The notes beneath the pieces were generated by a model. It had not been told where the DNA came from and searched no databases. It worked only from the letters and a program-made list of their open reading frames with translations. From positions 89,470,205-89,534,204 of the forward strand of contig OZ025242.1 of NCBI GenBank assembly GCA_964019155.1: a DNA stretch of 64,000 nucleotides. The letters run 5' to 3'. Positions within the stretch are counted from its first letter, which is position 1, and each line of letters opens with the position of its first letter. Below, piece by piece: positions 25,765 to 36,898 of the stretch. This DNA is from Osedax fenrisi (taxonomy: Eukaryota; Annelida; Polychaeta; Sabellida; Siboglinidae). The position numbers and the translations under genes were made by a program.

Positions 25765-26438
25765 TACAATATTTAGATAATCAAAATGTCTATAATATAA
25801 AGTAAATTTAAAAAATAATAATTAATTAATTACTCTACTTTATTACGTAATAATTTGTTGTCAAATTTGAACAAAAACATGATTATATATTAATAAATAA
25901 ATAATAAATCAGATTTATTATTTCATGTTGTAAAGCATGACATAATGGAGAAGTTAATAAACAAATATATTTGTTTTTTTTTTTGCAATATACAATATTT
26001 AGATAATCAAAATGTCTATAATATAAAGTAAATTTAAAAAATAATAATTAATTAATTACTCTACTTTATTACGTAATAATTTGTTGTCAAATTTTAACAA
26101 AAACATGATTATATATTAATAAATAAATAATAAATCAGATTTATTATTTCATGTTGTAAAGCATGACATAATGGAGAAGTTAATAAACAAATATATTTGT
26201 TTTTTTTTTTGCAATATACAATATTTAGATAATCAAAATGTCTATAATATAAAGTAAATTTAAAAAATAATAATTAATTAATTACTCTACTTTATTACGT
26301 AATAATTTGTTGTCAAATTTTAACAAAAACATGATTATATATTAATAAATAAATAATAAATCAGATTTATTATTTCATGTTGTAAAGCATGACATAATGG
26401 AGAAGTTAATAAACAAATATATTTGTTTTTTTTTTGCG
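25765..26438. repeat. 226-bp tandem trimer related to family IV interior
   Basis: Three nearly identical units start at TACAATATTTAGATAATC (25765, 25991, 26217). Each ends in CAAATATATTTG plus a T-run whose length varies. The start of the first unit and the bases before it (GCTTAAATG...AAATAGGATAACAAG) match, in reverse complement, 43905-44070 inside the family IV element. So the trimer grew from part of that element. Confidence 0.85.
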
Positions 26439-27112
26439 AGAATTTCCCAAATCATCATATTCTAGATAAGTTAGATTCTCATGAGTAATAATAAGTAAAT
26501 ATAAATAATTAAGATGTACAGAATAAGCATCAATAAGTCAAGTTTAAAAATAAAATATGTAAAGTTATATACAAAATCACAGAAACGAGTTTAATTCTTA
26601 AATCAAAATTATAAAAGGAATATAGGGGACGGAAGGGTATTATGGCCGATATTTGTATCACCTTACAAGAAACAAAATATATCATACTAATATTGGATAT
26701 TATGATCCAATAAGTTGTATATACAATTACAATATGTTGTTCTAAATAATGGCAATCAACATTTACTCATTTAATTATTTGTATTCAAGTCATTTGATTT
26801 TTATTAAAAAGCAAATTTTCCGTATAAATAGAGATAAAATACACTAGTGCGGGTATTATGGTCGATAGTTCCGAAATAGCCACTAGGATCGCGTCATGTA
26901 TTCAAATACGCACTATTTTTATAATTGGAAAATAAAATACATTTTATCAGATATCAAGATACACACGCACTTTTATAGTAAATATATTTATAAGTAATCG
27001 TTATCCCATTTAGTTTTACTTATATTCAGCTACAAATTTATGTTTTAATTAATTAGTTTAATATGTCTCACATTATTAATGCAAATGTAAGCCGATTAAT
27101 TTGAACGAAATG

Positions 27113-27236
27113 GCAAATAAAAATTGTATTGAACATGGATTCAATATTGAAAATGAAATGGCAGGAATAGATTGGTTACGGGGCTTCAGGAATAGATATC
27201 ATTGTCTCACTCTTAGAACTCCGGAACAAACATCAG
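27113..27236 (+). pseudogene. pogo-type transposase exon, CENP-B-like HTH
   Basis: Translates as ANKNCIEHGFNIENEMAGID followed by WLRGFRNRYHCLTLRTPEQT. This is the second half of the CENP-B-type helix-turn-helix of pogo/Tigger/jerky transposases (hxFn...aGxdWLxGFlkRhxxLslRxPExtS). It ends TCAG|GTAATA, a plausible 5' splice site. The upstream half of the domain (before 27113) is frameshifted or missing. It lies 0.5 kb inside the family II left end, which suggests what enzyme moved these TA-flanked elements. Confidence 0.7.
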
Positions 27237-27444
27237 GTAATATATTTTAATATATATATATATATAGTATTGTATTTGACTATGTGATATGAAATATTAA
27301 TACAGTGCCATACTTATAATTTGTACCATTATTGTAGTATACGTGACAATTAGTATACTAATCGTAATATACTATAGTATATAAATATAAAATTTAAAAT
27401 GTGTACTATAAAAATATATGGAATTAAATTATTTAACTATATAA

Positions 27445-27475
<31 letters not shown>

Positions 27476-27684
27476 ACTATATATAAACCTATATAGTTAT
27501 GTATGGAATTAAATCGTTTAAATAGGATGACAATCTTATGCTTATAATTATATATTATTAATAATATTATTAATAATTAATAATATTATAATTATTCATT
27601 AATAATTAATTTAAACAGTTATTAATAAATATGTTATTTTATAATAATTATCCAATATTATACTGAGAAAAATAAATACATCAG

Positions 27685-27725
<41 letters not shown>

Positions 27726-27726
<1 letters not shown>

Positions 27727-28047
27727 CTGCCTGTGTGGCTCAGTTAGCTAATGCGTCATACACACAAGCAGTATACTATAGGACATGGATACGAGCCCCA
27801 TCCGGACCATAAAAATAGGTCTTAAAATATTATTTAGAAGTGATATTATATAATTGTGTATAAATAAATGATCAGCTCTCATTAAAACCATGGATGACTT
27901 AACATGAGAGGGGCTTCGAAGGGACATTAGAGCCATATAATATATATTATATATGGCATATATAATATATGATATATAGGCTATATAATATAGCTATAAA
28001 TGTAAATGGATGAAAGGACTCCACAAAATAAAAATAACAATAGCAAT

Positions 28048-28052
<5 letters not shown>
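27726..28052 (+). mobile_element. tRNA-derived SINE, copy 2
   Basis: Starts ACTGCCTGTGTGGCTCAG like copy 1. It keeps the A box but has a decayed B box (GGATACGAGCCCC), ends its head in TCCGGACCA, then follows copy 1 through TATTTAGAAGTGATATTA, GATCAGCTCTCATTAAAACC and GGACATTAGAGCCATATA, with a TA expansion near 27940-27990, to an AACAAT tail. (TA)n on both sides. It is inserted in the family II element. Confidence 0.8.

Positions 28053-28105
<53 letters not shown>
28053..28105. repeat. (TA)n microsatellite
   Basis: TA array after the SINE tail. Similar tracts occur at 27698-27724, 28406-28448 and 29255-29333. Confidence 0.9.
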
Positions 28106-28107
<2 letters not shown>

Positions 28108-28401
28108 TATATAATATATAGTATATATGTATATACTATATACTATATATGTATATAGCTATATAATATAATACATAGTATATATGTTATTAATTCTATA
28201 TACATATATGTATATATATATATATATATACATTTTCATAATAAATATATTCCAGAAAATTTGATTAATTTAATAAAATATGTTTTTATAATTGAAAACA
28301 TATCAAACTATAATTACACATTAATAAAACTGGAATTACTTATATATAATAATGTATAAAAAAATATATTATTTATTTTATATCAATATAAAATAATAAT
28401 G

Positions 28402-28453
<52 letters not shown>

Positions 28454-28647
28454 AGTAATACAATTGTCGTTTGTCAATTTTCATATAACCCTCTGAATCC
28501 CAAAAGGCATTAATCGCCCATTATTTTTATAATGTGTGTTTTTTTATAATTTTTTAATGTGTATTTATAGTTTTATATTTTTTCAATTATAAATTATAGA
28601 GTAAATATGTGGGAGGATCATATGATCTAAATATGATGCAAATATGA

Positions 28648-28940
28648 GGGTAAATTACACTGCTATATATTTATATGCATATCAGTGAAGAATTATACTA
28701 GATATTACAACAAAATTACATTAAATTCAAATGACATAAATTAATTTCAAATGAATTAATAAAAATCAATTCAAATTACATAAAAACAATTCAGGGTAAA
28801 TTACACTGCTATATATTTATATGCATATCAGTGAAGAATTATACTAGATATTACAACAAAATTAAATTAAATTCAAATGACATAAATTAATTTCAAATGA
28901 ATTAATAAAAATCAATTCAAATTACATAAAAACAATTCAA
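28648..28940. repeat. 146-bp tandem duplication
   Basis: The block beginning GGGTAAATTACACTGC occurs at 28648 and again at 28794, with nearly identical following sequence through TCAATTCAAATTACATAAAA. AT-rich and non-coding. Confidence 0.85.
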
Positions 28941-29251
28941 ATAGAATAATAAAATTAAATTCAAATGAAATAAAATCAATTAATAAAAATCAATTCAAAT
29001 TAATTAAATCCACATAAAATAATTAATAAATATATTTATATAATATAAAGTAGTATATTATAACTATTACATAATTTTCCATGTAAGTTAATTTTATAAG
29101 GATTATAAGGATTTTGTAAATTGTAATATTGATATTATACATGCATGTATGTATCTATATGCAATGCATATTATGAATACATGCATATATAAATTGTAAT
29201 ATATTATATATATAGATTATATATATATGTATATCATTATATATCATTTAC

Positions 29252-29254
<3 letters not shown>

Positions 29255-29333
<79 letters not shown>
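29255..29333. repeat. (TA)n microsatellite
   Basis: About 80 bp of TA with no interruption. Confidence 0.9.
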
Positions 29334-29334
<1 letters not shown>

Positions 29335-29827
29335 TATATATAGTATATATTATATACATATATATCATTTTAAAAACAAAATTATAATAAATTATTCATC
29401 AAATTAGTCTATTATACATGTTGACATATATGATTTATTAATAACAATATAATTTTTATCGGATTTTTATAGTATTCTTTAAATATAAATTAACATATTA
29501 ACTAATTTTCTAGTATCTATTTAAAAATATATTAATATATAATTTTTTCAATATTAATAATAAGATTAAAAAACTAGATTTATTTTAAAATGTTATTAAA
29601 ATATGTACTATATAGTATATACTATATTCATTTTTCATATTTAAATCAATATGCAATTAAATATATTTCCATATAATATGGAATTATACATTTATTCCAT
29701 AGAAAAATATTTAGTTGTATATTTATTTGAATGAAAATATGAGTATTTACTAAATACTATTGGGTAAAACATTAAATTATATAATTAAATACTAGCCTGA
29801 CATATATTTAATGTATATATATATATA

Positions 29828-30560
29828 CAGTAAAACCTCTCTATAAGAAACCTCTTTATAAGAAAAACCTCTTTATAAGAAAATTGTTCACACATTTGAT
29901 TGGAATTCAACCTTTTCCACATTAAAAAACCTCTTTATAAGAAAATCTTATAAGAAAATATAAGAAAAACCTCTTTATAAGAAACTTATTGTATACAAAA
30001 TAATTACATATAAATAGAAGTATTGTATATTTATAACAATTATAGAAATATCTTATATAATAATTAATTTCTATAATTTGTATCTTTAAAATAATATTAT
30101 ATTACATAAATAGTAGGAATGAATTAAAATGAATTAATAATTGTTATTGTATATCACTAAATTTATTAAAAAAATTTAATAAATGTTATTATATCCTTAA
30201 ATGTATTGATCTGGGTATTGTTGATTCAATTTATTATATTATACAATTAATTATTAAATAATAGATTATTATAATATTCATTATATTATATTCATCAATG
30301 ATGATTCATAATTTATAATTTCTAATGTAAATCTAATAAAATGTCATTATGTATTAACATATCTAAGCGCAAACAATACAGTATACATTTAAAACAGTAT
30401 ACAAAATAAATATACTATATATATATATAACCTATAGATATGCATTTTCAATTATAAATGAATTCTTAAAATCATTGGAAAAGTAAAAACCTCTTTATAA
30501 GAAAACCTCTCTATAAGAACAAAAGTACTGAAAAAAATAGTTTCTTATAGAGAGGTTTTA

Positions 30561-30563
<3 letters not shown>
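29828..30563. mobile_element. pogo/Tigger-like MITE (CAGTAAAACCTCTCTATAAG)
   Basis: 736 bp, flanked by TA. Left TIR CAGTAAAACCTCTCTATAAG, right TIR CTTATAGAGAGGTTTTACTG, exact inverse complements. AACCTCTTTATAAGAAA iterons lie inside the left end (six or so) and two inside the right. The TIR is of the general kind known for pogo/Tigger elements. No transposase. Nested in the family II element. Confidence 0.85.
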
Positions 30564-30594
<31 letters not shown>

Positions 30595-30645
30595 CTCTAA
30601 ATAGCATGTATAGTAACAATGTTTTAATAATGATATTATATACAG

Positions 30646-30721
30646 ATTCCATTCAAGGATTGCCAAACGTTCTGATAATGGTATACTGGCTACAAATGAA
30701 ACACACAATCATGTGATTTTG
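30646..30721 (+). pseudogene. Exon-like block 1, weakly FLYWCH-like
   Basis: Preceded by TATATACAG and followed by GTTTGT. One frame reads FHSRIAKRSDNGILATNETH followed by NHVIL, resembling the end of a FLYWCH/WRKY-type zinc finger (xCxaRixtxxngxixxtxxHNH). No Cys is present in this block; it would have to come from an upstream exon that I cannot find. Function unproven. Confidence 0.3.
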
Positions 30722-30942
30722 GTTTGTATTTATATATATATTAAAATATTATTTTTTATTGATATAAAAATATAAATAATATATTTTTCTATACATTATT
30801 ATATATAAGTATAGGCCTTAATGTCATTAATGTGTAATTAATGTGTAATTATAGTATATATATAGTATATATTGTATATATATATATATAACTCTAAATA
30901 GCATGTATAGTAACAATGTTTTAATAATGATATTATATACAG

Positions 30943-31018
30943 ATTCCGTTCAAGGATTGTCAAACGTTCTGATAATGGTATACTGGCTACAAATGAAACA
31001 CACAATCATGTGATTTTG
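30943..31018 (+). pseudogene. Exon-like block 2, tandem copy of block 1
   Basis: Same length, borders and reading as block 1 with two substitutions (CCG for CCA, GTC for GCC). Confidence 0.3.
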
Positions 31019-31444
31019 GTTTGTATTTATATATATATTAAAATATTATTTTTTATTGATATAAAAATATAAATAATATATCTTTCTATACATTATTATA
31101 TATAAGTATAGGCCTTAATGTCATTAATGTGTAATTAATGTGTAATTATAGTTTAATATGTTTTTCAATTAGAAAAACATATGTTATTAATTAAATTAAA
31201 CAAATGCACTAAAATATATGTATTATAAGCTTTAAATATTTTTGATATGGAAAAAACCTTAATTAAAGTATTAAATATAATAATTATTGTTAAATCAATA
31301 TACACATATATTATGTATATTTATTTAACAATATATATTCTATAGAATAAAAAACAATATTTTAATAATTTGTATATATATATATATATAAAGTGTATTT
31401 ATAAATATATAATATAAGTATAATAATAATGAAATTATATACAG

Positions 31445-31534
31445 ATTAATCTGTCCGGAATTCCGTTCAAGATATTGCCCACGTTCTGATAATGGTATAC
31501 TGGTTACAAATGAAATTACCCCCTCGTGATTTTG
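31445..31534 (+). pseudogene. Exon-like block 3, diverged
   Basis: Begins after ACAG with an extra ATTAATCTGTCCGGA, then reads EFRSRYCPRSDNGILVTNEI, and is followed by GTTTTT. The HNH end of blocks 1 and 2 is replaced by TPS and a stop. Probably the older copy. Confidence 0.25.
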
Positions 31535-31798
31535 GTTTTTATTTATATAAGTTATATAATATAACATACATTTGTATATACATTTATTTATATTATAATA
31601 ATTATATACCGCCTATAGGCAGCCTATATAACTATAGTTATAGTATTTAAATGTTTTACGGTTAGATGGTGAGTTCACAGACTTTATTCATAAATATATT
31701 TGATATTATATTGTACAATATACTATATATAGTATATTTTATATACTATAATAATGAAATTGTATTATTAACTTATATGTTAATGATATATACAAGGC

Positions 31799-31801
<3 letters not shown>

Positions 31802-31834
<33 letters not shown>
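31802..31834. repeat. (TA)n microsatellite
   Basis: TA tract. Others in this stretch are at 32275-32318 and 32548-32584. Confidence 0.85.
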
Positions 31835-31842
<8 letters not shown>

Positions 31843-32267
31843 ATATATACATGTATATATTATAAATATAATAATAATTAAATTTTCCATAGATAGCCTA
31901 CTTTAAAGTTTGGTTACTGGTGAAGTTGCAGGCCCCTCTCGTAAATATGGTTTTTATTTATATATGTTATATGTATAAGTTATACAGTATAACATATTAA
32001 CATTACACATATTTATACATTAATATATAATAATTGAATATATACATTTAATTAAAATCATTAGTAACATTGCACATATTTTATATATAATAATAATTTA
32101 TTATAAACGGATTTATAATTATATTAACATATTACTGTACAATATATAATTTGCATTATTCTCAAATTAATAATTTAGTCAACGTGCTTTAATCGAATCT
32201 TACTTTATCTAGTTGTAAAATCGGTATATTACTATACTATATATTTTAAACTAATCATCTATAGATG

Positions 32268-32321
<54 letters not shown>

Positions 32322-32355
32322 ATTTATCAACTTACAATATTAATTAATATTATAG

Positions 32356-32500
32356 GAAAAATACAACCTTAGGAAAAATAAAGGGCTATACCGCAATAAT
32401 TACATCATCTCCATATAAACAACATTTGGAGCAGACACCGGCAAAAAAGAAATGTGTGAGAAAGAATTTATCAAAATCAATTAAGAAAATAATAATAATA
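32356..32500 (+). pseudogene. pogo-type transposase C-terminal exon
   Basis: After TATAG the frame reads KNTTLGKIKGYTAIITSSPY followed by KQHLEQTPAKKKCVRKN. This matches the C-terminal tail of pogo/jerky-like transposases (grkkGxtaixTsSPyKxeLexxxxxkk). It is on the same strand as the HTH exon at 27113, consistent with one ancient multi-exon gene whose DDE core is lost or unrecognisable between them. Confidence 0.6.
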
Positions 32501-32543
32501 AAAAATATATATAATTTCATAATATGCGATGAAATTATAAACG

Positions 32544-32589
<46 letters not shown>

Positions 32590-32654
32590 TATACAGTGTT
32601 ATTCATGTACACATTGGTGTTATGATTTATGTGTTGATATTATCAACTTGATAT

Positions 32655-32696
32655 CATCGATATAAAGAAATATCGATTTCTTTCTTTATATCGATG
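32655..32696. mobile_element. Hp8 hairpin-only element (42 bp) with 8-bp duplication
   Basis: Consists of CATCGATATAAAGAAA, a 10-base middle (TATCGATTTC), and TTTCTTTATATCGATG. Flanked by CTTGATAT on both sides (32647-32654 and 32697-32704), a perfect 8-bp target duplication. The termini are those of the 467-bp MITE at 35759. Confidence 0.8.
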
Positions 32697-32699
32697 CTT

Positions 32700-33960
32700 G
32701 ATATTGATACATTTAAAATATGCGATATATGCATATAAATTAATAAAGTATATACATTTTATTTTCTATTTCATTATATATCTTGTGAATATAATATATT
32801 ATTATTTATGTAATTAACCATATACCTTAATTAAATTAAGCAATTATCATTTATATAATATCGTGAGATAATATTATTGTATTAAAATATCTGGGTTATA
32901 GTTTATTTTATTGAGATAATTATCTATAACTTTAATTATATTAAAATTTAATTTAAAATTATATATTTATATACTTTTTAAATGCTTTTTAAATAATTTT
33001 GAAATTTTAAATATATACGAGTATATTAAACTAAATAAAAACCTATCCATGTTATAAACATTATTGAAATATCATAATACATATAGGATTTCACTAAATA
33101 AATGTGAAGTGTATAATTTATAAACATATTCATAGATTTATAAATAATATTATAACATTCCAGAATCGTAAATTATTATACAAATATGGTTTTTAAACAA
33201 ATCCATTTAACTTTAATAAAGTTATATCATATTATAAAAAGATATATAAATGTTAGGTTTGAAAAATCCAACATTATTTTAAAATACCTGAATTAACTAT
33301 AGTTTATATAAAGATAATATAATTTATTAAATTATTTAACATCATTTTATATTTATTTCTAGTGAATATTTATGAATATATATAAATATATATTACATAT
33401 CATTAATTTAAAATTTAGAATAATTTAATAACACCAAGGCATTGCTATAGTCTTACATTTAACTACTTACAACATATAGTTTTTATATAGATTATTAAAT
33501 ATAAATATAAAAATATATTGTTATACTTTTAACATACATATCATTATTTTATTATGTTTAATAAATTAAATAAAAATCAGATAAATTGGATAAAAATAAC
33601 TAATTTAAACATTTATATTATATATACATTTATATTAGGATTCTTAACAATACTATAAATAAGGGTAATTAGTAATACTATCTTTAATATTTATATATAT
33701 ATATATAATAAAATATATGGTTTATTATCGTGTTATCAATATTGATAGCTAGGAATTATGATGTCGATATATAAATATGATTTACTAAATGGGGATATAT
33801 AAAATATACTATATATTATAAACCAATTATTTTATAAACTAATAGGTAATATATATTTATAATACCTATATATATGATTTTAACTATTATGTACATAGTG
33901 TGTATATTTTTACAATCTAAATATAGTCTATAATTTATTAATATATACTATATATAGTAG
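32700..33960. other. AT-rich interior of the family II element
   Basis: No coding frame, RNA gene or further element end recognised. Confidence 0.4.
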
Positions 33961-33963
33961 GAT

Positions 33964-34009
33964 CAAAGATTTTCCGAAGGGGTAAATGTTGTGCTTCGCA
34001 AAATCTTTG
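33964..34009. mobile_element. Hp7 hairpin-only element (46 bp)
   Basis: Starts CAAAGATTTTCCGAAGG and ends TTCGCAAAATCTTTG, with about 14 bases between. GTAGGAT lies on both sides (33957-33963 and 34010-34016), a perfect 7-bp duplication. Termini identical to the parent MITE at 23698. Confidence 0.75.
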
Positions 34010-34771
34010 GTAGGATAGTATAGATATATTATAAAGTATATACACAAGTGTATATATATACACTTATAATAATGATACATTGTATATTATGATATTTTTT
34101 GTGGTATAATGTACATTTTACATGTATTTAAATAGGAACATATAACCATATGGTCATGAAAAGGACATATGTTCTTGATATAACTACTATCATGGTATAT
34201 TGAAAATAATTAATATTTAGGCAGCGCGTTTTATATCGACAACCGCAATCATATCATAAATATATTTCAGTGATTTTATAAAGAATTTATCTAAATATAC
34301 TATTTTTATGATACGCTTACACATTGAAATTATATCGATGCTGATTGGTTATTAATCGGCCATAATACCCACCACGCATCGGCCACAATAGCCGCATCGT
34401 ACTCGTTGGTTTAAATAACAGATTACTATGTCATTATGTTATTATTGAATATTGTTATAAATGTAATCTGATATATTATTTATTACCTTAACTGAATATA
34501 TTAAAAATACATAATTTTATTCAATAACTTGCCTATAAAATAAGGTAAACCTTACGTTTTTTTTCGATAAAAATTACGATTATTTGATTTTTTTCTCTAA
34601 GCGAAAATCAATAATTAATATTGATATAAATAAAAAATGATGTACACTATCATTCTTAGAATTCAATTATCTACATTTTTCGTATATATCATTTTTTGAT
34701 AACTATAATGGTTCTTGAAATATCGTTATCGGCCACAATACCCGCATCGGCCACAATACCCTTCCGTCCCC

Positions 34772-35205
34772 TAATAGCTAAACGAATACAAATGAAAAAA
34801 TAAAAACTAAAACAAACAAGCTGAAGGTTTAATAAATAATACATGTACAAAATAATAAAATTATATAATTAATTGTTTAATTGATTTTCATTTGTTGATA
34901 AAAGATATTTATTTAAAGTTTTTTATATACATTTTTGTAAATAATAATTTATTTAGATATAAATTATTCCATGATTTATGGCCTTTACATGATAATGATT
35001 TATGATGACGGCTTTTATATAAGGTAATTTGAAATTATGAAAAGTATTTTTGTATAAATTGTTATATCTAGGAAATAATAATGATATTCTGCTTGGGCAT
35101 TTCTTTAAATGTACATTGTGCATGAATAAAATATTTTTAAAAGTTATTAAATCTTTACATTTTAATATCTTTATATTTTTACTTATTTATGTGTATGAGT
35201 GTGTA
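34772..35205. other. AT-rich spacer between family II and family III elements
   Basis: No gene or element terminus seen between the two sets of TA-flanked termini. Confidence 0.4.
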
Positions 35206-35758
35206 GGGGAAATATGGGTAATGTGGTCATGCGGGTAATGTGGCCACTTGGCGTATCTCATAAACTATAAGTCCAATCAAAAAAAAATATATACATGAAA
35301 TATGCGCATTGGTAAACATTGTTCAAATAAGTAAAAATAATTTGTATATCTATTAATAAACAAAAATGATGTAAAAAATACAAAAAAATCGATTTACTTT
35401 TAAAAAAATTGAAATAAAAGTTTAGTAAAACATTTATTAAATCACTTATATATAATATAAATTGAAAATTAATGTTTGGTGTTAAAGAACTATTTAATTT
35501 TAATAAAGTGTGTAAACAATTTATTTTAGTAAGTAATATTCATTATTATATAGTGTAAATAGCGTGATACCTCGAAGCGGGTAAGTTGGTCACCTTTTAG
35601 AGGGTAATGTGGCCACTTCACTATGATCATGTAAGCCAATCATATGATCTGAAATAAATATTTTTATATATTGATAAATTGCGTGCGTCATTATATGAAA
35701 ACGTTGATTGAATCAAAATCTATAGTATACTATATATTAACCATACACATATATGTAC

Positions 35759-36225
35759 CATCGATATAAAGAAAATGGATAAGCAATTGAATGTAGTGTA
35801 TGGCACTATCCGCTACGAGCGCTGCAGTCGAAACCCACTATCTGGCCCACTACTTTTTATTTATAATAATATGTATTTATCATATATATATTGATAATCA
35901 CTACCAATTTTAATGTACTATCTATACTAAAAATAAAATTATATATTTAAAATACATAATATCAACATTCCTCGTAATTTTGTGTATTTAAATTGAAGAT
36001 ATAATACTATTTTATTGATATTTATAATTTAAATCCATTGATATAGATAGAAGTAACTTAAATCTATTTCGACGAAAAGACTACTGTTTTGATATTTGAC
36101 ATATATAATATGACTAATATCCAATCAAAATCACTGATACCATTTTGTAAATTTATCGATAAAAGTGTCATTCTTTTACATGCATTGCGTGCGTCAATTG
36201 CTTATCCACTTTCTTTATATCGATG
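35759..36225. mobile_element. Hp8 parent MITE (467 bp) with 8-bp duplication
   Basis: 32-bp inverted repeats: CATCGATATAAAGAAA then ATGGATAAGCAATTGA on the left; TCAATTGCTTATCCAC then TTTCTTTATATCGATG on the right, with one mismatch. Flanked by ATATGTAC on both sides (35751-35758 and 36226-36233), a perfect 8-bp duplication. The interior is AT-rich and non-coding. The 8-bp duplication fits hAT-type transposition, though the termini are not a textbook hAT end. Confidence 0.85.
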
Positions 36226-36898
36226 ATATGTACATGCATATTATAATCGTAGTATAAACTTTTAAATTTAATATAGTATACTATATATTTAATATATATA
36301 TTTAATTATCTATTAACACAATTATAAAGAACACAATATTGAAGACACAAGACTTTTACTTTTGCATTCGAACTGACCAGACGTGTTTTAATTCATACAA
36401 ATGTAGCATAACAATTTCTATTCATACACAATTATTTGATTTCTATAGAATTTATCAATAATATTCTGCACATTATATATAATATATTAAATATATTTAA
36501 ATCCTATACACTACACATATTGTGTTTCGTATAGTGTACACTGTGTATAGTGTGCACTATACAAGATCGTACACTACGTTCTACGTTCCTGGAGATATCC
36601 CCTAGGACTTCATGCACGGGTAGCTGGACTACCCTTTTTCACTGAGGTTATGTAACGACTCACGTGTTCTATTCGCTGCCCTCATTGTCCTTAATCTTTC
36701 GAGGTACTGGTCCTGTACTGAAGAATCGGTCGCATATCCGTAGAATCTACCCGCACGAAGAGTTTCCACCATACCGGAGAATCTATCATATACGTGGAGT
36801 CGACTTCATTTCACTGCATTATTATACTACATTATTATATAATACCTATATATATTACGTTACTCGAGTTCATCTATTAGCTAGCAAGTGTATATATA

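Larger units (their letters stand above)
30570..31160. repeat. 297-bp tandem duplication carrying an exon-like block
   Basis: Two nearly identical units (about 30577-30873 and 30874-31160) differ by a few bases. A third, more diverged copy covers about 31420-31560 and a trace lies near 31895-31960. Each unit includes a 76-bp block between a CAG and a GTTTGT that looks like an exon. Confidence 0.8.
26625..34771. mobile_element. Family II element (TA-GGGGACGGAAGGG), pogo-like, enlarged by insertions
   Basis: Left terminus GGGGACGGAAGGGTATTATG after TA; right terminus CCACAATACCCTTCCGTCCC, last C at 34771, then TA. Subterminal repeats of the core (GGTATTATGGYCGATA at 26633 and 26857; CGGCCAYAATACCC at about 34366, 34733 and 34748) occur at both ends. 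Two exon-like pieces of a pogo-type transposase lie inside. The 8.1-kb length includes a SINE, an internal MITE, hairpin elements and many (TA)n arrays. No catalytic DDE core was found, so it is defective. Confidence 0.6.

Noticed and set aside
25765..26438. CRISPR-like or direct-repeat array
   Set aside because: Contiguous near-identical units without unique spacers in AT-rich eukaryotic DNA: a tandem repeat.
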